From NCBI GenBank assembly GCA_965363675.1, contig CBDTTW010000182.1, positions 1 through 6,220 of the forward strand: a DNA stretch of 6,220 bases, read 5' to 3'. This document shows, in pieces, positions 1 to 5,910 of this stretch. Each line of letters starts with the position of its first letter. Positions within the stretch are counted from its first letter, which is position 1. The position numbers were made by a program, and so were the translations under genes. Origin of the DNA: CBDTTW01 sp965363675. GTDB lineage: Bacteria; Bacteroidota; Rhodothermia; Rhodothermales; DASSAV01. The notes beneath the pieces are model-generated. The model made no database searches and was not told where the DNA came from. It saw nothing but the letters and a program-made list of their open reading frames with translations.

Positions 1-1
1 C

Positions 2-82
2 CACGCCGTGCCGGCGGGCCTCGCCGCCGACCTGGCCGCCTCGCTCCTCGCCGTGTACGTCATCCGCCTGCTGTTCGGCTGA
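2..82 (+). CDS. C-terminal end of a membrane protein, possibly SpmB/nucleoside-recognition type (partial)
   Basis: The window opens inside a plus-strand reading frame that ends with TGA at 80-82, so only the last 26 residues are visible. They begin HAVPAGLAADLAASLL and end in a hydrophobic stretch, VYVIRLLFG. This looks like a C-terminal transmembrane helix preceded by a small amphipathic segment. The pattern of Pro-x-Gly-Leu, then Ala-Asp-Leu-Ala, then a helix ending Leu-Leu-Phe resembles, from memory, the C-terminus of spore-maturation-protein-B-like proteins of the nucleoside-recognition (Gate) family. These also occur in non-sporulating bacteria, sometimes fused to the SpmA half. The match rests on very few residues, so the family call is tentative. 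That it is the end of an integral membrane protein is more secure. The gene converges on the minus-strand genes to its right, with a hairpin between them. Confidence 0.5.
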   Translation, partial: HAVPAGLAADLAASLLAVYVIRLLFG

Positions 83-91
83 GGCGGGCGC

Positions 92-123
92 AAAAAAGGG
101 TCTCCCCCGGCCGGGGGAGACCC
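92..123 (-). terminator. Intrinsic terminator of the minus-strand gene cluster
   Basis: Positions 98-123 form a perfect 26-bp palindrome. Each arm is 13 bases (98-110 and 111-123), very GC-rich, with GGCC at the centre, so the folded RNA would have about an 11-bp stem and a tetraloop. Six A residues at 92-97 read as a six-U tract directly after the stem on the minus strand, the classical Rho-independent layout. The stop codon of the CBM48 gene (147-149) lies 23 bp upstream in the direction of transcription. No T-run follows the stem on the plus strand, so termination of the converging plus-strand gene would rely on the hairpin alone and should be weaker. Confidence 0.93.
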
Positions 124-146
124 TCATCGCCGCGCGGCGGCTGCGC

Positions 147-446
147 CTAGAGGTGGAGCAGCCCGTTTTCGCTGAAGTAGGGGTTGTGCGTATACCCGTC
201 GGCCTGCTCGTCGTTGCGCCACTCCCTCTCGTCCACGAAATAGCGAAACTGGAAGCTGGCGCCTTTGTTCAGCGAGATGGTCGTGGACCAGACCTTGCCG
301 GCCTTGTCGAGCTTCATCTTGTGCTTGCTCGTGCTCCAGTCGTTGAAATCCCCGGCCACTGCGACGCTCTTCTCCGCCACGTCGGACGGCAGTTCAAACT
401 TGACCTTCACCGTCTTTCCCTTCGGCGTACTCTGTTTCTCGATCAT
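147..446 (-). CDS. Stand-alone glycogen-binding (CBM48/AMPK-beta type) mini-protein
   Basis: This 99-residue protein is essentially one early-set immunoglobulin-like domain of the isoamylase N-terminal/AMPK-beta glycogen-binding family, with no catalytic domain attached. Residues 28-37 give the hallmark VAVAGDFNDW, and residues 66-73 read FQFRYFVD. Aligned by eye to the rat AMPK beta1 domain, the sugar-stacking tryptophans correspond to W37 and W76, the polar contacts to R68 (Lys in AMPK) and N94. The binding surface therefore looks intact. There is no signal peptide, so it should be cytoplasmic. The ATG at 444-446 is chosen because related short proteins begin MIEKQ-like and the domain starts soon after; a GTG at 540-542 would add 32 residues with no domain character. 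There is no clear Shine-Dalgarno, only an A-rich stretch. It is the last gene before the terminator. The likely role is binding or sensing glycogen or another alpha-glucan, by family inference. Confidence 0.88.
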   Translation of the reverse strand: MIEKQSTPKGKTVKVKFELPSDVAEKSVAVAGDFNDWSTSKHKMKLDKAGKVWSTTISLNKGASFQFRYFVDEREWRNDEQADGYTHNPYFSENGLLHL

Positions 447-626
447 AAACGTGATGGTTTTACGAGGTTCGCTTATGGGCGGAATATAGCCCAATACGCT
501 CCGGCAGTTCTCAACAAACTGCCTTTGGAGCGCCGCAGACACATATAGCCATGTAACGGAAGCGTAAAAGCTGAGGCTCGAAGCGCCCCTGGAAAGCCGT
601 CTTGGGGCTGGGGCTCTGCGGAGGCG
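447..626 (-). promoter_or_regulatory. 180-bp leader between the E1 gene and the CBM48 gene, with possible promoter
   Basis: This gap is less GC-rich than its surroundings and is long enough to hold a promoter for the CBM48 gene. On the minus strand a TTTACG (563-568) and a TATATG (542-547), 15 bp apart, loosely resemble -35/-10 boxes. A second TATATT (483-488) has TTGAGA (509-514) upstream, but at a 20-bp spacing. Neither pair is a good match, and Bacteroidota-type promoters differ from the sigma-70 consensus, so this is only a candidate region. A short GC-rich stem followed by CTTTT near 565-595 could weakly terminate the E1 transcript. It is too poor to call separately. Confidence 0.3.
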
Positions 627-2612
627 CTAATACGCCAGCGTCCGCTCGACGGCCTCGCGCAGGCGCGCCGAGGCGCTGTACACGTCCCGTTCGAGCAGGC
701 GGCCGAAGGGGATCGGCATGGCGGCTCCGGCGACGCGCGCCGGCGGGGCGTCGAGCAGGTGGAAGGCGCGCTCGGCGACGCGGGCCAGCACCTCGGCCCC
801 GAAGCCGCACACGGCCGGGGCCTCGTGCAGGGCCAGCAGGCGGCTCGTGCGGCCCACCGAGGCCAGGATGGCGGCCTCGTCGAGCGGCGCAAGCGTGCGC
901 AGATCCAGCACCTCGATGGAGCAGCCCCGGCTTTGCTGATATTCGGCTTCGGCGAGCGCCCAGTGCACCCCCATGCCGTAGGTTACTATCGTCAGGTCGC
1001 GCCCCGCCCGCGCCATGCGCGCCTGCCCGAGCGGCAGCATGTAGGGCGCCTCGGGCAGAGGCCCCTTGAGCGCGCGGTACAGCGCCTTGTGCTCGAAGAA
1101 CAGCACCGGGTTGGGGTCGGCGATGGCGGCGGCCAGCAAACCCTTGGCTTCGTAGGGCGTCGAGGGGACGACGACCTTGAGGCCGGGAGTATGCGCGAAC
1201 CACGCCTCCATCGACTGCGAGTGAAACGGCCCCGCCCCCACCCCACCGCCATAGGGCGCCCGGATCGTCAGGTTGAGGGCGGCGCCCCAGCGGTAGCGCG
1301 TCGTAGCGGCGTTGTTGACGATCTGGTTGAAGGCGCACGTAATGAAGTCGGCGTACTGCATCTCGACGACCGGCTTGAAGCCTTCGAGCGCGAGGCCGAC
1401 GGCCGCCCCTACGACGCCGCTCTCGATGATGGGGGTGTTGCGCACGCGTTCGGGGCCGTAGCGCGCGGCGAGGCCTTCGGTGGCCTTGAAGACGCCCCCG
1501 TAGCCGGCGATGTCCTGCCCGAGCAGCAGCACGTCCGGGTCGGCGGCGAGGGCCTGATCCAGCGCCAGGGTGACGGCGTCGAGGAAGCGGCGTTCGGGGC
1601 CTTCGGGGGGCGGCGGCGCAGCGGCAGGGGCGGCGGGGGCGTATACGTCGGCCAACTCGGCCTCCAGGGTGCTTTCGGCCTCGGGCTGCCCGAGCGCCCA
1701 TTCGGCGGCGGCCTCCACCTCGGCTTCGAGCGCCTCCCGGAGCGCCTGCACCCCCGCTTCGTCGGCGGCGCCCCGGCCGAGGAGCGCGCGCACGTACGCC
1801 TCGACGGGGTCGCGGGCGGCCCACGCCTCCAGCAGCGCGGGCGGCACGTACTTCACCCCCGAGGCTTCTTCGTGGCCGCGCATCCGGAAGGTGCGCATCT
1901 CGACGAGGCCGGCCCCCTCGCCCCGGCGCGCGCGGGCGGCGGCCTGCGCCACGGCCCCGATCACGGCCTCCAGGTCGTTGCCGTCCACGGTTTCGCCCCG
2001 GATGCCGTAGCCGGCGGCAGCCTCGGAAAGGTTCTCGACCGGGAGGGCCTCGGCCGAGGGCGTCGAGAGGCCGTAGCCGTTGCTCTCCACAACGACGATG
2101 AGCGGCAGCTTCCAGACGCCCGCCAAGCTCAGCGCTTCGTGGAAGTCGCCCTCGCGCGTGGCCCCGTCGCCGCAGAACGCCAGCGCTACGGCGTCCGAAC
2201 GGCGCAGCCGGGCCGCCAGCGCCAAACCCGCGCCTACCGGCAGCATGGCCCCGAGGTGCGAGATCATGCCGATGATACGGCGGGCGGGCAGGCCGAAGTG
2301 AAACGTGCGGTCCCGGCCCTTCGTGAAGCCGCCGTCGCGCCCCATGAGCTGGCAGAACAGCGGCTTCAGGGGGACGCCGCGCGTCGTCCAGACGCCGAGG
2401 TTGCGGTGCAGCGGCAGGATGTAGTCCGACGGGCGCAGGGCCAGGGCGCAGCCCACGGCTACGGCTTCCTGACCGTAGCCGCTGAACCACTTGCTCAGCC
2501 GCCCCTGCCGGATCAGCCGCAGCATCTTCTCCTCGATGACGCGCGGCAGCAGCAAGGCGCGCAGCCGCTCGGCGGCCGCGCCCGAACGGCTCTCGCCCTC
2601 CTCCGGCTCCAT
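627..2612 (-). CDS. Fused 2-oxoacid dehydrogenase E1 component, alpha and beta subunits in one chain
   Basis: This is a 661-residue thiamine-diphosphate enzyme of the pyruvate/branched-chain 2-oxoacid dehydrogenase E1 family. It decarboxylates a 2-oxoacid and transfers the acyl group to a lipoyl-bearing E2 partner. The alpha half covers residues 15-320. It has LPLHRN (66-71), the TPP/metal motif starting GDG (148-150) and closing with SNGY (177-180), and RGHEEASG (245-252). A Pro/Ala-rich linker (325-340) leads to the beta half (341-661). That half has GQD (365-367), the TPP-activating glutamate region IIESG (395-399, E397), GGGVGAGPFHSQS (455-467, with conserved H464), and a C-terminal transketolase-like domain from about residue 525. 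The usual arrangement is two separate genes; fused forms are known in Bacteroidota. GAGG at 2620-2623 supports this start. It lies 20 bp after the transporter stop and is probably co-transcribed with it. No E2 or E3 gene is visible. The substrate is unknown: branched-chain acids are likely, pyruvate is possible. Confidence 0.93.
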   Translation of the reverse strand: MEPEEGESRSGAAAERLRALLLPRVIEEKMLRLIRQGRLSKWFSGYGQEAVAVGCALALRPSDYILPLHRNLGVWTTRGVPLKPLFCQLMGRDGGFTKGRDRTFHFGLPARRIIGMISHLGAMLPVGAGLALAARLRRSDAVALAFCGDGATREGDFHEALSLAGVWKLPLIVVVESNGYGLSTPSAEALPVENLSEAAAGYGIRGETVDGNDLEAVIGAVAQAAARARRGEGAGLVEMRTFRMRGHEEASGVKYVPPALLEAWAARDPVEAYVRALLGRGAADEAGVQALREALEAEVEAAAEWALGQPEAESTLEAELADVYAPAAPAAAPPPPEGPERRFLDAVTLALDQALAADPDVLLLGQDIAGYGGVFKATEGLAARYGPERVRNTPIIESGVVGAAVGLALEGFKPVVEMQYADFITCAFNQIVNNAATTRYRWGAALNLTIRAPYGGGVGAGPFHSQSMEAWFAHTPGLKVVVPSTPYEAKGLLAAAIADPNPVLFFEHKALYRALKGPLPEAPYMLPLGQARMARAGRDLTIVTYGMGVHWALAEAEYQQSRGCSIEVLDLRTLAPLDEAAILASVGRTSRLLALHEAPAVCGFGAEVLARVAERAFHLLDAPPARVAGAAMPIPFGRLLERDVYSASARLREAVERTLAY

Positions 2613-2619
2613 GGCAGGG

Positions 2620-2623
2620 CCTC
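2620..2623 (-). promoter_or_regulatory. Ribosome binding site of the fused E1 gene
   Basis: On the minus strand GAGG precedes the ATG at 2610-2612 by 7 bases. It is the best-spaced Shine-Dalgarno-like site in the window. It fixes the E1 start inside the short gap after the transporter stop codon, consistent with two genes on one mRNA. Confidence 0.6.
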
Positions 2624-2632
2624 GCGTGCGCG

Positions 2633-3916
2633 CTAGCGGTGAGCGGCCCCGGCCTTCTCTGCGTTGTGGGCGACCGTGTCATCCTTGAACAAAAGCGCAA
2701 AGATGACGAAGATCACCGCGACGCAGGCCGCAGGGACCCACCAGAACGTTCCGAACTGCTCCAGCGTAAGCCGCGTGGCGTTGGGGTCGAGCAGCTTCGT
2801 CTCGTCGAGGAAGTTGTTGTAGATCCACCCGCCGATCTGCGAGCCCATCAGGAAGCCGAACCCGTAGGTGACCAGCACCAGGAAGCCCTGCGCCTGCCCC
2901 CGGATCTCCGGCGTCGAGCGCTTATCGACGTAGATCTGGAGCGTGACGAAGAAAAAGTCGAAGCTCACGCCGTGCAGCAGAATGCCGAGGATGATCATGC
3001 TCAGCATGGGGTTGCCGGTCATGGAGGCGGCCCCGGCGAAGAGGCTGTAGCGCACCACCCACGCGATCATACCGATGGCAAGCATCCACTTGACGCCCAG
3101 CCGGCGGAAGAACAGCGGCATGAGCAGCATGAAGACGACTTCGGACGCCTGCCCGAGCTTCTGCGTGGCGGCAATGGCGCCGATGCCGGCCGCGTCCATG
3201 TACAGGCCGAGGTAGTTGTAGTACGACGTGAGCGGCACCCACATCAGCATGGCGCACACGATGAGCACGAAGAACGAGCGGCTGCCGAGCTGAGCCAGCG
3301 CGTCCAGGCCGGCAATGCCCCGGAACGAGATGTCCTTGCCGCGCCCCTGCGGCGGCGTGTGCGGGAGCGTGAGCGCATAGCCCGCCAGCACGATGCCCGC
3401 CACGCCTGCCGTCGTGAGCGTGAGCGAGCTTTCTTCCGGCAGCAGCCCCGTGACCATGCGCCCGATGGCGAAGCTGATGAATAGCCCGGAGGCGATCCAG
3501 GCAATGGTGCCGAAGACGCGGATAATGGGGAACTGCCGCTCCTGATCGGTGATGTGGTGGAACGCAAGCGAGGTCGCCAGGGCCACGGTCGGCATATAGC
3601 AAAGGTTATAGGCCAGCAGCCCGGCCACGAAACCGACGCGGCTGCCGGCAAGGCTGGGGAGCCCCAGCATCACGAGGCCGCCGAGCAGGTGCAGCAGCGC
3701 CAGCACGCGCTCGGTCGGAAAGTAGCGGTCCGCGACCAGGCCCACAAAGAACGGGGCCACGATGGAGGCCACCGCGTACATCGTGTAGGGCCACTGCGTC
3801 AGGTCGGCCATGCCGTGCGCCGACATGAACAGCGGAATCGTGTCGAACCATGAGCCCCAGGCAAAGTATTGCAGGAACATCATGAGGCACAGGCGGACCA
3901 TCATGGAGTACTTCAT
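2633..3916 (-). CDS. MFS transporter, nucleoside:H+ symporter (NupG/XapB-like) family
   Basis: This is a 427-residue inner-membrane protein with about 12 hydrophobic segments, close to the roughly 418 residues of E. coli NupG. Stretches recalled from NupG align well by eye: FLQYFAWGSW (14-23), the GLVADR loop (59-64), CYMPTVAL (106-113), PIIRVFGTIAW (130-140), a Q-x-SE motif at 256-259, AWVVRYSLFA (285-294), FDFFF (319-323) and IRGQAQGF (338-345) followed by a Gly-rich helix. The long central loop (about 183-212) is the usual divide between the two six-helix halves. The start is the ATG at 3914-3916, giving MKYSMM as in family members. The upstream in-frame ATG near 4012 would add 32 Pro/Arg/Cys-rich residues ahead of the first helix and is rejected. 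No strong ribosome site is seen. Family members carry nucleosides with protons, but many Bacteroidota homologues are uncharacterised, so the substrate is unproven. The adjacent E1 gene suggests a catabolic role. Confidence 0.9.
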   Translation of the reverse strand: MKYSMMVRLCLMMFLQYFAWGSWFDTIPLFMSAHGMADLTQWPYTMYAVASIVAPFFVGLVADRYFPTERVLALLHLLGGLVMLGLPSLAGSRVGFVAGLLAYNLCYMPTVALATSLAFHHITDQERQFPIIRVFGTIAWIASGLFISFAIGRMVTGLLPEESSLTLTTAGVAGIVLAGYALTLPHTPPQGRGKDISFRGIAGLDALAQLGSRSFFVLIVCAMLMWVPLTSYYNYLGLYMDAAGIGAIAATQKLGQASEVVFMLLMPLFFRRLGVKWMLAIGMIAWVVRYSLFAGAASMTGNPMLSMIILGILLHGVSFDFFFVTLQIYVDKRSTPEIRGQAQGFLVLVTYGFGFLMGSQIGGWIYNNFLDETKLLDPNATRLTLEQFGTFWWVPAACVAVIFVIFALLFKDDTVAHNAEKAGAAHR

Positions 3917-4054
3917 GCAGGACGCTCGGGGGGGTAGAGGTGAGGCGCCGGGGCGCGGGTGAAGGGCGGCGCAGCAATCGCCGGGGCGCTCCCCGAAAGC
4001 GGTTCCTGCCAACGTTGCGGTAATATCGAAAATCGCCGCGTCGAACCCAAGCCT
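3917..4054 (-). promoter_or_regulatory. 138-bp gap upstream of the transporter, with candidate promoter and short repeats
   Basis: This gap separates the sugar transferase stop from the transporter start. On the minus strand TTGGGT (4045-4050) and GATATT (4022-4027) are 17 bp apart, a correctly spaced but imperfect sigma-70-like pair within a locally AT-richer stretch (4015-4035). A small hairpin with 5-bp GC arms sits at 3982-3995. An 11-bp GC-rich sequence occurs twice, at 3946-3956 and 3979-3989, with starts 33 bp apart. These suggest, but do not prove, an independent promoter and leader for the transporter/E1 pair. No U-tract follows the hairpin, so no terminator is called for the sugar transferase. 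Confidence 0.3.
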
Positions 4055-5521
4055 CTAGCGCCCGCTTCCGCCTACGGCCGTGCGGAACGTGCGAAATAAT
4101 ATCTTCAGGTCCATGCGCAGGCTCATGTTTTCGATGTAGAACAGGTCGTACTTGACCTTCTGGCGCACGTCCTCCAGGCTCTCGTCGTATTTCCACTTGA
4201 CCTGCGCCCACCCGGTGATGCCCGGCTTGACCCGGTGGCGGCGGCGGTAAAGCGGGATTTCCTCGGCGAGCTGCTCGACAAAGAACGGGCGCTCGGGGCG
4301 CGGCCCGACGAGGCTCATCTCGTTGCGCAGCACGTTCCAGAGCTGGGGCGCCTCGTCGAGGCGCGTCTTGCGCAGGAAGCGGCCGATGGGCGTGTAGCGC
4401 GGATCGTCCTCGCGCGCCCATACCGGACCGGTGGCGGCCTCGGCGTCGCGGCGCATCGTCCGGAACTTGTACATCGTAAACGTACGCCCGTGCTGCCCCA
4501 CGCGCTGCTGCCGGTAAATGCTCGGCCCCGGCGACGTGAGCCGGATCAGCGCGGCCACGAACAACCACACCGGCAGACCGCCCAGCAGCACCACGGCCGA
4601 GAACAGCACGTCGAGCAGGCGCTTGGTGCTTTGCTCCCAGGCGGGCATCGGCTCGGGGAGCACCTCGATGAGCGGCAGGCCGTAAATATGCTCGGTGCGC
4701 GCCATGCCGCCGATGATGGTGTAGAAGTCCGGCACCAGCTTGAGCGAAACCGACTTGCCGTCGCAGAGGTGGAGCACCTGAAACAGGGCTTCGTGGTCCT
4801 CCGAGCCGAGCGCGATCAGCACGTCCTGCACGCCCAGCTCGTCGATGAGGCGGGGCAGCTCGGTGATCGACCGGGAGGCCGCCGTCGTGAGCGTGAGCAC
4901 CGGGGCCGCGCCGCCGAAGGCGAGGCCGTCGCCCTCGGAGCCGGGGCGCAGGGTCCGCTCGGCGGCGGGGTCGTCGCGGTCCATGCGGATGGCCCCCACG
5001 ACGTTTAGGCCCGCCTCGGGGTACTTTGATACGTCCTGATAAAGCTGCTCCACACGGTCGCCCCAGCCGACGATGAGGGCGCGGTGCGTGCCGTAGCCGC
5101 GCAGGATGAGAGCCTTCTGCACCGAGCGCACGAGGATGCGCCCGGCGGAAGCCACCAGCAGCACCGCCATCCAGTAGAACAGGATGTTCTCGCGGGTGCG
5201 GGTTTTGCCCGGCGCGTCCATGTTGTCGAAAAAGAGCAGCATGAACAGCACGAGGATGCCCACGGTCGCCGTTTTGAGCAGGGCTACCAGCTCGTCGAAG
5301 CGGCTCGTGGCGTAGCGCTCGCGGTACATGCCGAAAAAGAACATGACGAGCATCCAGTAGGCCGCCACCAGCAGGCTCGGCACGACGAGGTAAGCCGGCT
5401 CCGCCCCGCCGGCCCCCAGCAAATCCCACCGGAAGCGCGCGGCGTTGTAGAGCAGCGTCGCCAGGAAGAACGCGGCCGCGTCGGTGACCAGCAGCGCCGT
5501 CAGTTCGGTCCTACGGTACAC
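4055..5521 (-). CDS. Exopolysaccharide polyprenyl glycosylphosphotransferase (WbaP/WcaJ-type sugar transferase)
   Basis: This 488-residue membrane enzyme is of the polyisoprenyl-phosphate hexose-1-phosphate transferase family. It moves a sugar-1-phosphate from a nucleotide sugar onto undecaprenyl phosphate, the first step in building an exopolysaccharide, capsule or O-antigen unit. The N-terminal part has four hydrophobic helices (about 7-28, 43-65, 80-100, 113-131). A Rossmann-like CoA-binding-type domain follows, starting ALIVGWGD (148-155). The catalytic sugar transferase domain runs from about 297 to 482. It includes a re-entrant hydrophobic segment (about 304-327), YRQQRVG (336-342), YKFRTM (351-356), the catalytic Asp-Glu pair in TRLDEAPQLWNVL (386-398, D389/E390), SLVGPRPERP (403-412) and KPGITGWAQVKW (432-443). 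The start is the GTG at 5519-5521 because it gives the usual family length and places helix 1 at the N-terminus. The open frame continues back to 5911, but that extension is Arg/Pro/Ser-rich and domain-free. The sugar carried cannot be told from sequence. The divergent Wzi-like gene fits the same pathway. Confidence 0.93.
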   Translation of the reverse strand: MYRRTELTALLVTDAAAFFLATLLYNAARFRWDLLGAGGAEPAYLVVPSLLVAAYWMLVMFFFGMYRERYATSRFDELVALLKTATVGILVLFMLLFFDNMDAPGKTRTRENILFYWMAVLLVASAGRILVRSVQKALILRGYGTHRALIVGWGDRVEQLYQDVSKYPEAGLNVVGAIRMDRDDPAAERTLRPGSEGDGLAFGGAAPVLTLTTAASRSITELPRLIDELGVQDVLIALGSEDHEALFQVLHLCDGKSVSLKLVPDFYTIIGGMARTEHIYGLPLIEVLPEPMPAWEQSTKRLLDVLFSAVVLLGGLPVWLFVAALIRLTSPGPSIYRQQRVGQHGRTFTMYKFRTMRRDAEAATGPVWAREDDPRYTPIGRFLRKTRLDEAPQLWNVLRNEMSLVGPRPERPFFVEQLAEEIPLYRRRHRVKPGITGWAQVKWKYDESLEDVRQKVKYDLFYIENMSLRMDLKILFRTFRTAVGGSGR

Positions 5522-5525
5522 GGGG

Positions 5526-5531
5526 CCTCTC
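5526..5531 (-). promoter_or_regulatory. Putative ribosome binding site of the sugar transferase
   Basis: On the minus strand GAGAGG lies 4 bases before the GTG at 5519-5521. The spacing is slightly short, but it is the only purine-rich site near a start codon that would open the protein directly at its first transmembrane helix. It supports the GTG start over the longer open frame. Confidence 0.45.
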
Positions 5532-5539
5532 GGGAAGTG

Positions 5540-5591
5540 TTTACGCGCCCCGCCTCGCCCGTCCGGGGGAGCGTCTGTGATGGCGCGTAAA
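5540..5591. repeat. Perfect 10-bp inverted repeat upstream of the sugar transferase
   Basis: TTTACGCGCC at 5540-5549 is matched by its exact reverse complement GGCGCGTAAA at 5582-5591, with 32 bp between them. The arm centres are 42 bp apart, near four helical turns. The pair lies 19-70 bp upstream of the GTG start and touches the AT-rich putative promoter. It could be a paired operator bound from one face of the DNA, or form a stem in the mRNA leader. It is short enough that chance cannot be excluded. Confidence 0.5.
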
Positions 5592-5603
5592 ATAAAGAAT
5601 ATA
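5588..5603 (-). promoter_or_regulatory. AT-rich candidate -10 region for the sugar transferase
   Basis: On the minus strand this segment reads TATATTCTTTATTTTA, an isolated AT-rich island in GC-rich surroundings. It lies 67-82 bp upstream of the GTG start. TATATT (5598-5603) could be a -10 box. No TTGACA-like box is found at the proper distance, so either the promoter is not of E. coli type or it needs an activator. Transcription starting just after it would begin close to the right arm of the inverted repeat. Confidence 0.35.
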
Positions 5604-5910
5604 CTTCCTCCCCGGGCATTCGCCTTGTGAGGGCTCTGCAAACTCGATGAATCGTTGCGACTCCGGGCGGGGCGGGCGCCGGAGGGCGCGTTGCGGGCCA
5701 GGCCGTTCTCCGGCGTCGTGGGGTTTGCGCGTGCGATCATGCCGGTTCGAGAAAGGTTCGGCGGCGGCGGGCTTCCGCCTGGGAGGCCGGAGAAACGCGC
5801 CCGTGCGCTTCGACCGTGGGTTCGCCGCCGGGATGATCCTATCTTAGCGGAGGCCGCGCCGCTCGAAAGACCGGCGGCGCCCCTCCCCGATTTCATCCCC
5901 GCCCTCGGCA

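Larger units (their letters stand above)
5522..5910. other. 389-bp divergent intergenic region
   Basis: This region separates the leftward sugar transferase from the rightward Wzi-like gene and should hold promoters for both. The minus strand happens to be free of stop codons throughout, but the encoded residues are low-complexity and Arg/Pro-rich, so I treat it as non-coding. The 5585-5605 stretch is strikingly AT-rich for this DNA and is the best place for the leftward promoter. For the rightward gene, TATCTT at 5840-5845 is a possible -10 box about 65 bp before the ATG, without a convincing -35. A 9-bp inverted repeat (5706-5714 with 5786-5794) and several GGTTCG copies are present, possibly by chance. 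I see no small gene, tRNA or riboswitch. Confidence 0.6.

Noticed and set aside
447..542. A 32-residue extension of the CBM48 protein from a GTG at 540-542
   Set aside because: The ATG at 446 yields the usual short family form. The extension has no domain features and a weaker start codon without a ribosome site.
759..2636. A 625-codon open frame on the plus strand, antisense to the E1 gene
   Set aside because: The protein is rich in Arg, Gly, His and Gln and has no recognisable domain. Long antisense frames are expected in GC-rich genes with strong third-position G/C bias, and the minus-strand frame has a full set of E1 motifs.
511..2700. A 729-codon minus-strand frame overlapping E1 in another phase
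   Set aside because: It is Arg/Pro/Gly-rich low-complexity sequence, a frame-shifted shadow of the E1 gene, and overlaps the transporter end.
2639..3484. Plus-strand frame of 281 codons opposite the transporter
   Set aside because: It is a highly charged His/Glu/Arg sequence, the typical antisense image of hydrophobic membrane-protein codons.
3917..4012. A 32-residue extension of the MFS transporter
   Set aside because: The extra residues are Pro/Arg/Cys-rich and precede the conserved MKYS-type N-terminus of the family.
3606..5429. A 607-codon minus-strand frame spanning the sugar transferase and part of the transporter
   Set aside because: It is an out-of-phase shadow: it crosses two well-supported genes and encodes low-complexity Arg/Pro/Ala sequence without hydrophobic helices.
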